Source: Halobacteriovorax sp.
GTDB lineage: Bacteria > Bdellovibrionota > Bacteriovoracia > Bacteriovoracales > Bacteriovoracaceae
Reading direction: 5' to 3'
NCBI GenBank assembly: GCA_024686135.1
Contig: JAIBDQ010000007.1
Coordinates: forward strand, 1 to 45,251
Length of the DNA stretch: 45,251 nt
Shown here: positions 25,816 through 33,904 of the stretch, in pieces
Layout: each line of letters opens with the position of its first letter
Position numbering within the stretch: position 1 is the first letter of the stretch
Notes under the pieces: generated by a model
Seen by the model: only the letters and a program-made list of their open reading frames with translations
Database searches by the model: none
Told to the model about the DNA's origin: nothing
Position numbers and translations under genes: made by a program

Positions 25816-27036
25816 ATGGTAAGTAGGAAAAACACGGTAAACTTATTTGAAGGCTATTTAGTAAGCTCTCAAGTTGCTTTGCTTTTCTATGTAGTTTTTA
25901 AGTTCAAGGGTGATGATCCCGGGCCAGATAATTTTTTCTTAGCAACTGTCGTGGCGGTTAATTATTTTTTTATAGGACATTTGTGGGGGTGGTCTAGCCG
26001 CCTAAGAGAAGAAAAAAAACTAGGACCTTTCTTTTTATTTCAGTTCTTATTCTTACAGGCCTATGCGTTTGAGTCCTTGGAAGCTACTGGTTTATACCTT
26101 GCTCTTGTCCCGGTGATAGCGGCAGTCTACTTTATGAATAGCCCCCATTTAAAGGGTCTAAGATTTTTAAGGGGAAAGGGGATAATTCTATTAGCTATTG
26201 GTCCCGTAAGTTATCTCTTATTTTCAAAGCTTTTTTCAGTCGAATTGGCTTCAATAAATTTTTTAATCACATTATCCGTTTTTGCCATTTGGTCGGCAGG
26301 GCTTGTTTCCTGGGGAGATCTTTTTAACTTCTCTGGTGCTAAAAGTCTTCCAAGGGTTGGTGATGAAAGGTTATTTGTCCATGATTTAGTAAATCAAACA
26401 CATGGTTTATTTTTATATTTAAACTTTAAATCCAGTGCTGGTGAAAAGATTGAAGCTCATGAAACAGATGAGCTTATAGGTGAAGTTAAAATTCTTCAAT
26501 CTTTGATAAAAGATCATTTCGGGTACGAACATCGAAATCTAACAGACACAATGGATTGGGTACCATTCGAAGGATTTAAAAAGGCCCATAAAAAAATGGT
26601 AGAAAGTTTTTTACCAGAGCCAATGTGCAAGTCACATTTTATTTATTCAGGATGGATTAGCGACAAGTCTGATACACACTTAAGAGAAAAATGTATTGTT
26701 CATTTTCCTAGTCTATATAGAGTCATGGTCAATATTGTAAAAAATATGGCAGACGAAAGAACCTGTGAAGCTCAGTTTTCATTCCACTATGATGAGTCTG
26801 GTCTTCATATCGTTACAAGAAATAAATTAGCATCTTTAAAGAACGACGAAGACACAGCTGAAGGACTTACAAGACTTATTCTAGGTGATAAAAGACTAGG
26901 TGTAGGGGAAGGACTCGAGTCTATCGGAGCTCTTTGTCAAAAGCTTGGTGGAAGCTACGGTTTTCAAATCACCGATGGATACTGGGTAAATGAAATTTTT
27001 CTTCCAGAAGTAAAGCAAACCAAAATGGTCGCCTAA
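25816..27036 (+). CDS. Six-TM histidine-kinase-like membrane protein
   Basis: This 406-residue protein has about six membrane segments in residues 12-168. The cytoplasmic part opens with an H-box-like VHDLVNQTHGL (His189, His196), equivalent to the HDLxN of HisKA. A later segment MVNIVKNMADE resembles an N-box, and VGEGLESIGALCQKLGGSYGF (about 362-383) resembles the G2 region and following helix. The D-box DxGxG is absent; its place reads HIVTRNKL. Either it is a very divergent ATPase or an inactive kinase-like protein. No partner regulator is adjacent. Its ribosome-binding site lies in a hairpin (25793-25811). Confidence 0.6.
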   Translation: MVSRKNTVNLFEGYLVSSQVALLFYVVFKFKGDDPGPDNFFLATVVAVNYFFIGHLWGWSSRLREEKKLGPFFLFQFLFLQAYAFESLEATGLYLALVPVIAAVYFMNSPHLKGLRFLRGKGIILLAIGPVSYLLFSKLFSVELASINFLITLSVFAIWSAGLVSWGDLFNFSGAKSLPRVGDERLFVHDLVNQTHGLFLYLNFKSSAGEKIEAHETDELIGEVKILQSLIKDHFGYEHRNLTDTMDWVPFEGFKKAHKKMVESFLPEPMCKSHFIYSGWISDKSDTHLREKCIVHFPSLYRVMVNIVKNMADERTCEAQFSFHYDESGLHIVTRNKLASLKNDEDTAEGLTRLILGDKRLGVGEGLESIGALCQKLGGSYGFQITDGYWVNEIFLPEVKQTKMVA

Positions 27037-27128
27037 TGCATATCTGCAACTAAGTACCCAATTCCTTGTCAAATTTTCCAATAAAACTTACCCTTATAGT
27101 AGGCAATTGAAGACCACGGAGGGGAATC

Positions 27129-27761
27129 ATGCAGTGTTTTATTGGCCTAACTTTTTCCGAGCATTTTCTACATTATAAAAAAATAGATATGTTCCGCCAA
27201 AGGTTTGATAATAAGTATTCTAAATCCAATATCCTCCAACTGACTATGCTCCCCCCTTTTGAGCTCAAAGAACTTACCCACGATTTAGTAGATTCAATAA
27301 AAGATGAAATCGAAGGCCATCTCCTTGGGCTTGAAGCTTGGAGAAATATGGAATTTCATGGAATAGATTTTAATAGTGATAAGAGAGGAACAGTTTTTTT
27401 AAGACCAGAGCTGCCACTTGAACTTCAGTACTGCCAGCAATCTCTTTGGGAACTGATCTTAGATAGTGGAGGGTTTTTTAAGAAAAAAAGAAGACCCTTA
27501 ATTTCGACAGAAGAAGTTGTAACGAAGTCCTATCTTCCTATAGGAAGGACTAAGGGACATGAACAGTTTGAAAGCGCTGTCTTAACCGCCAAAGAGGAAT
27601 TTGATTTACCCTTTATTTTGAAAGCATCAGGAATTTCCCTTTTTGAAACGGTTCCAGGTCAGTGGCTTTTAAAAGAGAAACTACTAGAATTTCCGAATGA
27701 AGATCTAAGCTTTAATGAGGTTGATTGTTTTGACGGACAAATACAGGCACTTCATGTTTAA
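27129..27761 (+). CDS. 2H-phosphoesterase (LigT)-like protein lacking both catalytic histidines
   Basis: This 210-residue protein begins MQCFIGLTF like RNA 2',3'-cyclic phosphodiesterases. It has two segments at the positions of the paired HxTx motifs: LQLTMLPPF (Gln37 for the first His, Thr39 kept) and SYLPIGRTKG (Tyr135 for the second His, Pro137 for Thr). The surrounding LLPPF and LxIGR context is typical of the 2H fold. With both histidines replaced, phosphodiesterase activity is unlikely; it may bind RNA or nucleotides. GGAGGGG gives a strong start. It overlaps the next gene by 8 bp. The assignment rests on short motifs. Confidence 0.45.
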   Translation: MQCFIGLTFSEHFLHYKKIDMFRQRFDNKYSKSNILQLTMLPPFELKELTHDLVDSIKDEIEGHLLGLEAWRNMEFHGIDFNSDKRGTVFLRPELPLELQYCQQSLWELILDSGGFFKKKRRPLISTEEVVTKSYLPIGRTKGHEQFESAVLTAKEEFDLPFILKASGISLFETVPGQWLLKEKLLEFPNEDLSFNEVDCFDGQIQALHV

Positions 27762-28944
27762 GTTTATTTTATTTATAGGAATTCTTTTTACAGTTAATGC
27801 TTTTTCTCAAACGAGACCGATATATTCTCCATCGGCCAAAGGCCTAAATCCTAAGTCATACCGTATAAAGGCCGTTGGCTCCTATCATCCATCTAATGGT
27901 GTTTTTGATTTTAATGGTGATAAAGTTAGCCTCGCTGGGGATGAGTCTTACTTAATGACTGAAGGGAATGTTGAGTTAGGCTATGGAATAGGAACTAAGT
28001 TAGATGCCTTTCTTTCAACTAGATTCAGGCAAATTAGCTCTAAGCATACAAATGGTGGAACCAATACTTTAAGTGCTACTAATTCTGGCTTGGAGTCATT
28101 CGCGGGTTCAGTAAAATACTCTTTCGCTCTAGAAGATAAGATTCAATGGGCGATGGATTTTACCTACCGGCAAACTTCTTATGAACAAAAGTATTTTCAA
28201 TCAGCTTCAGATATTCCCGACACTGAACTAGTGTTAGGTGATGCCGGTCAAGAGTATTCCTTTGGTGTCCATACAAGTTACGCAAGAAATAGGGGGCATT
28301 ATTTAAATTCAATTATTAGGTATGTTGTACCGGCCAACGATCTTAGTGATGAAATTAGCTACCGCTTTGAATCAGCTTGGCTTTGGCAGCGCTTAGGTAT
28401 CATCTTAGGTGTTCAGGGAATACAGTCTCTGAAAAAGGATAACTTCACGAGCGACCCCCTAAATAAGCCTCTTCAGGCCACGGGTTCTGGTGGAAGGTTC
28501 AATAGTATAAACCGAGAAAAGATGGAGCCTTATATCGGTTTAAATTGGGGCTTTAAAAAGTGGCGTCTAGAAGGTGAAACAGGCCTTACTATGTCTGGAG
28601 TTAGCGTTCCTAGCGGTCAATATTTTAGCTTAGGCTTTGTTTATAAGACCTCCGGTGTGACTGGTGATAGTTTTAAAATTGAGGCCTTTAAAGAATACGT
28701 CATAGATGCCACAGTAATTAAAGTTTCCCCGCGAGGTAAATTTATGAAGATTGACCAAGGGATTAGCTCTGATGTTGAAAAGGGAACCAAGTTCGATATT
28801 TTTCAAACGGACTATTTTGGTGAAAATATCTTAGTGGCAAGCGGTGTAGCGTACGAAGTAGGCGCTGATTCGGCCATTGTTAAAATCCTGAAGAAGTATA
28901 AAAAGATAAAAGTTAAAAAAGGTTTCGCAGCTAGAGGTTATTAG
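27754..28944 (+). CDS. Exported outer-membrane-type protein
   Basis: This 396-residue protein has a signal peptide (MFKFILFIGILFTVNAFSQ). The body resembles a beta barrel, with many alternating segments (KIQWAMDFTYRQTSYEQ; RFESAWLWQRLGIILGVQG; YFSLGFVYKTSG). The last ~80 residues look like a soluble domain of strands (ATVIKVSPRGKFMKIDQGI, DVEKGTKFDIFQTD, GVAYEVGADSAIVKILKKY), reminiscent of FlgT C-terminal/SH3-like regions. The ATG at 27754 is chosen over one at 27715 because it starts the signal peptide. It overlaps the preceding gene by 8 bp, so the two are co-transcribed. Its cargo or role is unknown. Confidence 0.65.
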   Translation: MFKFILFIGILFTVNAFSQTRPIYSPSAKGLNPKSYRIKAVGSYHPSNGVFDFNGDKVSLAGDESYLMTEGNVELGYGIGTKLDAFLSTRFRQISSKHTNGGTNTLSATNSGLESFAGSVKYSFALEDKIQWAMDFTYRQTSYEQKYFQSASDIPDTELVLGDAGQEYSFGVHTSYARNRGHYLNSIIRYVVPANDLSDEISYRFESAWLWQRLGIILGVQGIQSLKKDNFTSDPLNKPLQATGSGGRFNSINREKMEPYIGLNWGFKKWRLEGETGLTMSGVSVPSGQYFSLGFVYKTSGVTGDSFKIEAFKEYVIDATVIKVSPRGKFMKIDQGISSDVEKGTKFDIFQTDYFGENILVASGVAYEVGADSAIVKILKKYKKIKVKKGFAARGY

Positions 28945-28976
28945 GGAACTGTTTTACTCTGGAAATAAAAACCTTG

Positions 28977-28990
28977 CTTGTAACTACAAG
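28977..28990. repeat. Short palindrome upstream of the tail-anchored exported protein gene
   Basis: CTTGTA-AC-TACAAG is a perfect inverted repeat with 6-bp arms, 45 bases before the start of the gene at 29035. It lies in the 90-base gap where that gene's promoter must be. It may be an operator. An AAAATATAG stretch at 29001-29009 is the only -10-like sequence, without a clear -35. Confidence 0.3.
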
Positions 28991-29034
28991 GACTTAGGTT
29001 AAAATATAGAAAAACACTTTAGAGGGTAGTTTTC

Positions 29035-29799
29035 ATGAAGAAATCTTGGATTGGCATCAACATTTGTTTACTAGCACTTTTTTTTGCAACTACAGTTGAT
29101 GCAAAACGATTTACCAATCAGTACACGGAGTTTGAACTACCTGGTGGTTGGGAATGTCAGCTAGAGGGAACCGAATGGGTTTGCCAAAGTTTAAACAAAG
29201 ATAGAAAGAAAGAGGCCATCATTATCTTGGCCGCAAAGCTTCGTGGTCAAAAAGACGATCTAGCTGAATATCAAAACTATTTAAAAGCCCCTAAAACATT
29301 TACTCTTCCCGGCGGTAAAACTCAGGTTTCAGAAGCTAAATACACAAAGAAAAAAGAAGTTAATCAACACCAGTGGATTGACTCCCTTCATATGGCATCA
29401 GAAGTACCAGGGTTCTACACGAGGTATTTGGCCACTGTTAAAGAAGATCTAGGTGTGGCCGTAACTCTATCGGTCTCAAAAGATCATTACGCCGCTTACC
29501 AGTCGATCTTTGATAGCATTGTTTCATCTCTTAGAGTTTTTAGAGATAAGAAAGTTAGCGTTGGTAACTTTAATCAGGTCAAAGGTGATGATGATCTAAT
29601 TGGTGAAGGTGACTTTGAAGGGACTAACGGTCCTCTCGCTGATATCGGAATTGATCGTGATGGAAAAGGAGGTAGTGGTGATGACGGTGGATCAGATATG
29701 CTCTGGCTTATTCTAATCGCTGCTGGTGGCGCTGGTGTCGTTCTTAAGATGAAGAAAGGCAAGAAAGGCAAAAAGAAGAAAAAGAAAAAGAAATCATAA
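29035..29799 (+). CDS. Exported protein with C-terminal membrane anchor and lysine tail
   Basis: This 254-residue protein has a signal peptide (IGINICLLALFFATTVDAK). A compact domain of about 150 residues follows, beginning FTNQYTEFELPGGWECQ, with two nearby cysteines (ECQ, VCQ). After it comes an acidic, Gly/Asp-rich linker, a membrane segment (LWLILIAAGGAGVVL), then a tail of almost pure Lys/Gly. This signal-linker-membrane-basic-tail layout resembles C-terminal sorting signals of the GlyGly-CTERM kind, but no rhombosortase gene is visible here. GAGGG precedes the ATG. No family is recognised. A strong terminator follows directly. Confidence 0.65.
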   Translation: MKKSWIGINICLLALFFATTVDAKRFTNQYTEFELPGGWECQLEGTEWVCQSLNKDRKKEAIIILAAKLRGQKDDLAEYQNYLKAPKTFTLPGGKTQVSEAKYTKKKEVNQHQWIDSLHMASEVPGFYTRYLATVKEDLGVAVTLSVSKDHYAAYQSIFDSIVSSLRVFRDKKVSVGNFNQVKGDDDLIGEGDFEGTNGPLADIGIDRDGKGGSGDDGGSDMLWLILIAAGGAGVVLKMKKGKKGKKKKKKKKS

Positions 29800-29832
29800 T
29801 AAAAAAAAGGCTCCATCCGGAGCCTTTTTTTT
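29799..29832. terminator. Bidirectional intrinsic terminator
   Basis: GGCTCC (29809-29814), loop ATCC, GGAGCC (29819-29824), followed by eight T and preceded by eight A. The A-run acts as the T-run on the other strand, so one hairpin ends both the plus-strand gene at 29035-29799 and the convergent minus-strand gene stopping at 29854. Confidence 0.92.
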
Positions 29833-29853
29833 CTATAATTTTATTCAGTAAAT

Positions 29854-31848
29854 CTATTTAGCTTCTTCAAAAAATCTAGGATAAGCAGTCTTAAAATATC
29901 TCTTAGTGATTAAGCTAAAGATATTTTTATTTCTATCACCAGCGATATCATCTCTTTCTGTTTCAACCTGATCAGAAGAAGAGTCTAGGGTGAGGCTTAC
30001 GCCTTCCTGAGCCTCTGCGACGGCCACATCTTCACCTTCTTCCATATCAAAAGTAAATCCGGCCATGGCATCTTTTTTCTTGCTTCCTTTTGATCCTTTA
30101 AGTGAACCTAGACCACCGCCCGTTTTCACTTTAGTATCCCCAAGTTTGATCTCTGGTTTCTTATCGACTTCTTGGCCATCTCCAAAGACACCTGGAAACC
30201 TTTTGCCAAGAGCGGCTCTAGCACCGGCATTCAAGTTTTTAATATCAGCAACTGCCGCCTTAATAAGCTTACTTCGAGTAGAGTTTTCAAGCTTATTAAA
30301 GTCAATTGGTTTGCCACCTTGACCAGTAATTTTGTCATTAAACTTCTTCTTAATGCCAAGAGACACTTTCTTTAATCTCGCTGCATTCTTTCCTGCAGCA
30401 TTTGCATTAGCAAGCCCGCCTTCAAGATCGCCATTGAAGATACCTGTACCTGCAGATCCAAGAAGGTCACTTGAAGTTTTAACTGCATTAGGAATACTAA
30501 CAGTAGACATAGAGTTTAGTTTTGGAAGCTCTGGTCTTTTACATTTTTTACCTTTTTTACAGGCGCAGCCTCTGTCTTCGTTCAAATTACCTTTAGACCC
30601 AGTAAAGCATGTGCTGTTTTTATCTAATGCATTAGCCCCGCCAATATTAGTGGCTTCAATGGCTCCAAGCTCATAGTTTGAGTCTAAATTATTATGATTA
30701 CCTGTATCTGTTGAGACAACCCCTAGCTTAGCTGCTAGCTCCTTATATTGATTCGCTCTACCTCTAAGTTTTTGAGCTTCATTGCCTGCGTCTTTAGCAA
30801 CTAGTCCTGCTACAGATGCGAAGGCAAAATGACCGGCAGATCTAACAAAGCCATTTTGCATAAAAGCTTTCAATTTTGTACCAATAAGTATTTTTTCAAA
30901 TATAATCATTCCTGCCCCAAAGGCTCCGATTCCAAGTGCAATAAGAGATTTACCGCCAGCATTTGCTCTTGGTATTAAAAGTTCGGCAATATTATAACCA
31001 ATAAGTTTAAAGGCGCTGACAAAGGTTGTTTCTTCTTTAGCCTCTGGGTATAGGAATTCAATCTTTTGAGCTAGATCATTCGGCATTGATGCCTTTGCTC
31101 CTTTAGTAAGTCGTCTTAATTCCATATTCCTTATAAGGTAATCTAAATTATTCTCAGATGAATCAAGGTATGTTTCGAACTCCTTATAATCAGTTTCAGC
31201 GATGATCTGGCGCTGTTCATCTGATTTTAAATAGTACTCCTCAATCGACTTATTTTGTGTCATGAGACCTTTTTCACATGCATAAGGTCTTACACATCCA
31301 CCTTTGGCCCAGTTTTGATAACAATCATAGATAGACATAACTAGAGCAATAGCACCCGCTCCCATAAAGCCCATGGCCGCCATTTTAGCTGCACTGGCCC
31401 GTCTCTCAGCGGCTTCGGCTGCTGCATTAGTTTGTTCAGCTGCTTCATATAAGGTCTGTTGTTGGGCCATATTTCCCTGAAGGTTTCCGGTATTGGTGGC
31501 CTCCATCTTCTGTTTAGACTGTTCTTTAAATTGATTATAGTTGGCTATCTCTGCTGCTACATATATGGCTGAGGTGGCGACGAATAACCAAGTATCTATT
31601 CTGTCGAAGCAAGAGACCACATATAAAGGTGCTGAGAAAACTATAGCGAATAGAACAATCATGTTCATATTCATGCCGCCTTCTTCATCACCTGTTTTCT
31701 CTTTTCCATCAAGGCCTACTTTTGCTCCAGCCCCACCACTAAAAAACTCTTCGGTGTCTCCAGCGTATGCAGGGGTTGAAACAACCACTTGCACGGAGAA
31801 AAGACTAAAAGTCGTAAGTAGAATGGTTAGAAATCTTAATGCCTTCAT
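29854..31848 (-). CDS. Large exported membrane protein of unknown function
   Basis: This 664-residue protein has a signal peptide (LRFLTILLTTFSLFSVQ to TPAYAG). Membrane segments lie at about 63-80, 87-105, 155-175, 300-318 and around 345. Between and after them are Ala-rich helices (QQQTLYEAAEQTNAAAEAAERRAS, a probable coiled coil), a small Cys cluster (DRGCACKKGKKCKRPE) and a C-terminal low-complexity part with Gly/Lys and acidic stretches. No family is recognised. The composition suggests an envelope structural or trafficking protein. GGAG lies 5 bases before the ATG. The start overlaps a candidate 15-codon leader peptide as ATGA. Confidence 0.6.
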   Translation of the reverse strand: MKALRFLTILLTTFSLFSVQVVVSTPAYAGDTEEFFSGGAGAKVGLDGKEKTGDEEGGMNMNMIVLFAIVFSAPLYVVSCFDRIDTWLFVATSAIYVAAEIANYNQFKEQSKQKMEATNTGNLQGNMAQQQTLYEAAEQTNAAAEAAERRASAAKMAAMGFMGAGAIALVMSIYDCYQNWAKGGCVRPYACEKGLMTQNKSIEEYYLKSDEQRQIIAETDYKEFETYLDSSENNLDYLIRNMELRRLTKGAKASMPNDLAQKIEFLYPEAKEETTFVSAFKLIGYNIAELLIPRANAGGKSLIALGIGAFGAGMIIFEKILIGTKLKAFMQNGFVRSAGHFAFASVAGLVAKDAGNEAQKLRGRANQYKELAAKLGVVSTDTGNHNNLDSNYELGAIEATNIGGANALDKNSTCFTGSKGNLNEDRGCACKKGKKCKRPELPKLNSMSTVSIPNAVKTSSDLLGSAGTGIFNGDLEGGLANANAAGKNAARLKKVSLGIKKKFNDKITGQGGKPIDFNKLENSTRSKLIKAAVADIKNLNAGARAALGKRFPGVFGDGQEVDKKPEIKLGDTKVKTGGGLGSLKGSKGSKKKDAMAGFTFDMEEGEDVAVAEAQEGVSLTLDSSSDQVETERDDIAGDRNKNIFSLITKRYFKTAYPRFFEEAK

Positions 31849-31892
31849 AAGAACTCCGAAATTGTGAAAAGTGTGTTATTCCTTTTCGTCAT
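31845..31892 (-). CDS. Candidate 15-codon leader peptide
   Basis: An ATG at 31892 opens a short frame, MTKRNNTLFTISEFL, whose TGA stop overlaps the ATG of the large exported protein gene. AAGGAG lies 11 bases upstream of it. The overlap would allow coupled translation. The composition offers no obvious amino-acid-starvation signal. It may be chance; the evidence is the Shine-Dalgarno plus the exact 4-bp overlap. Confidence 0.35.
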   Translation of the reverse strand: MTKRNNTLFTISEFL

Positions 31893-31912
31893 AAATAACT
31901 TATCTCCTTATT

Positions 31913-31918
31913 ATTATA
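31913..31918 (-). promoter_or_regulatory. -10 box upstream of the large exported protein gene
   Basis: A perfect TATAAT on the minus strand (plus ATTATA 31913-31918), with no convincing -35 at 16-18 bases. Transcription would start near 31906, giving a leader of about 58 bases that includes the 15-codon frame. The remaining ~130 bases up to the menE/menH stop (31919-32047) show no gene. Confidence 0.45.
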
Positions 31919-32047
31919 TGAGGGAGTCGGCCCCTGACCTAGAGACTTTTTAGTTAGGAATACTTAAGGCCATGAAATTATGGCTAAATTGGGGGAAGTG
32001 ACGGATTTTTAAAATGAAAACTACGCGCCTATGATTTGTGGCAAGCT

Positions 32048-33904
32048 TTAATTTAGGCTACTTAGAACCTCGGTTATAGGTCCTTTCATGGAAGTCGTAT
32101 GATCAAGATGCAAATTATGAAAACCACTTTCTAGGCACTTAACAGTTAAATTTTTATTTTGATTTTTTTCTAGCTCCTGGGCCAGTTTTCTGTATTTAGA
32201 GTCTTTCTCACCGGCAAAGTATAAAACTGGATGAGAGCTTTCTTTTAAATACGACCTATAGTCTTTTTGATGTCCTGTGGACAAAAGTTCTAAGGACTTT
32301 TTCCATTTCTCAGGATTCCAGCGCCTTTGCATTTCATTAATAGTGATCTTTCCAAGCTCACTCTCTTTAAAGTCACCAAAAAGGCTTTGTGAATACCAAG
32401 ACTCAAAGAACTCTTCTGGCTTTGATGGCATCCGCTCAAATAATGTTTTGTCCGAAGTAAGCCTCTTTAAACGATCGCTTTCTTTTTTTATTCCAGGATG
32501 TGATGACTCAAGAAAAAGTGCACTTAAGGGCTCCCCAAGTTCTTCTAGTTTTTCAGCAACAGCGGTGGCAAGACGTCCGCCCATGGAGTAACCATAAAGA
32601 GCATCAATATCTTCTGTTCGAGCTTTTTCTACATAAAAATCTACAGCAGCTTCAAAACAGTCATATTCAGAATCAAGCCCATGAAAGGGGAGTTTCCAAA
32701 ATATTGGAAAAAGGGAGTCTTCAAGGCTAGAGGCTAAAACCTTTAGATCATTCACGCTACCCATGAAGCCATGAATAAAGGCAACTCTCGGTAATTTCTT
32801 ATTGTTCTTAAAGTTTCTTTTGGCAAGCTCGATCAAGGAAGAACGCTTTGGTTTTATTCCATTCGTATCCTCGAGTGGAAAGAAGTGGCGCGGTCTTTGA
32901 TGGGCAGGAAGATGCTCTACAAGAATTGAATAATCTCTTCCTCTTTTAAATGGTTTTATAAAAGCGCAGGTTATCGAACCCCATGTTTCATCTTCTACTG
33001 GAACGACGACTACTGAGCCAAAAATCTCATTTGATATAAGTTTTCTTTCAACTTCTAAGGGGTCTACTTTCTCTGCGCCGCTTTTAAAGACGAGATCAGA
33101 TCGGCCTTTAATTTCTATGACGGGATGATCTACTGATCCAATATCGTATGTCGGAAGGATTCCTTTAGACTCTTTTATTCCAAGAGCGCCAATAGAGCCT
33201 AAGTACATTTCATCGGATTCTAAAGTTAATCTTCCATTTTGATCAGTATAAGCATTCCAATTTTCCATTAAGTAGAGTTTTATACTGGCGTCTTTTAAAA
33301 ATTCCTCAGACTTACCAATGGAGAAAAAGCTAGCACTTTCAGTCATGCCATAGCAGGCCCGCACTGGATATTTTAAGTCCTTTGCCTTTAATAATATTTT
33401 TTCGTCGCAGCCAGATCCACCAAGGAGTAAGGTATGCAAGAAGCTTAAGTCAGCCTCACTCCTGGCTAGTTTGGCCATTTGAGTGGGGACCATACTTATA
33501 TGAGTAGGTTTCAGCTTAAAAAGCTCTTCTTCCAGTGATTGTTCTTTTTCTAAAATAGTTAACTTACAACCTGTCATCTCACTTCTTAAAATGGGCATAA
33601 AACCACTAAGATGATGGATGGGTAGAGGACTTAAATAATGAGAGTCACTATTTAGCTTTAGTTCTATTGCTTGAGCTTTAGCCCGTTTTTTTAAGTTCTT
33701 CCAAGAATGTAAATGTATTTTAGGGCTACCAGAAGAACCACTGCTTAAGAACCCAACACTATTAGCGGGAGCAAATTGTTTAAAGATTGTTTTGTAGTAT
33801 TCACTTTCCCTAGGTTCTAAATTTGGACAAAGAAATACACAAGCTTCTGTTTCATAAGCTTTGATAACATCTTCGTATGTAGGGTTTTCAAAAATCTCTT
33901 TCAA
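32048..33904 (-). CDS. MenE-MenH fusion: acyl-CoA ligase plus SHCHC-synthase-like hydrolase
   Basis: This 618-residue protein joins two menaquinone-pathway domains. Residues 1-365 form an adenylate-forming ligase like MenE (o-succinylbenzoyl-CoA synthetase): P-loop SSGSSGSPK (54-62), YGMTES (185-190), DIGS (254-257), GRSDLVFKSG (267-276) and KVDPLEVE. The catalytic-lysine region reads NGIKPKRSS. Residues 370-618 form an alpha/beta hydrolase like MenH: FIHGFMGS, GYSMGGR with Ser440, SSHPGI, WYSQSLFG, Asp568 and His596. MenH normally acts two steps before MenE, with MenC between. The start is TTG, overlapping the dinB stop (TTGA). No other men gene is in the window. Confidence 0.82.
   Translation of the reverse strand: MKEIFENPTYEDVIKAYETEACVFLCPNLEPRESEYYKTIFKQFAPANSVGFLSSGSSGSPKIHLHSWKNLKKRAKAQAIELKLNSDSHYLSPLPIHHLSGFMPILRSEMTGCKLTILEKEQSLEEELFKLKPTHISMVPTQMAKLARSEADLSFLHTLLLGGSGCDEKILLKAKDLKYPVRACYGMTESASFFSIGKSEEFLKDASIKLYLMENWNAYTDQNGRLTLESDEMYLGSIGALGIKESKGILPTYDIGSVDHPVIEIKGRSDLVFKSGAEKVDPLEVERKLISNEIFGSVVVVPVEDETWGSITCAFIKPFKRGRDYSILVEHLPAHQRPRHFFPLEDTNGIKPKRSSLIELAKRNFKNNKKLPRVAFIHGFMGSVNDLKVLASSLEDSLFPIFWKLPFHGLDSEYDCFEAAVDFYVEKARTEDIDALYGYSMGGRLATAVAEKLEELGEPLSALFLESSHPGIKKESDRLKRLTSDKTLFERMPSKPEEFFESWYSQSLFGDFKESELGKITINEMQRRWNPEKWKKSLELLSTGHQKDYRSYLKESSHPVLYFAGEKDSKYRKLAQELEKNQNKNLTVKCLESGFHNLHLDHTTSMKGPITEVLSSLN

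Noticed and set aside
29574-29816. 80-codon minus-strand frame rich in Phe/Pro
   Set aside because: It is the reverse complement of the Lys/Gly tail of the exported protein and runs through the terminator.
30065-30676. Several plus-strand frames opposite the 664-residue exported protein
   Set aside because: They are reverse complements of Gly/Ala-rich coding sequence, without starts or motifs.
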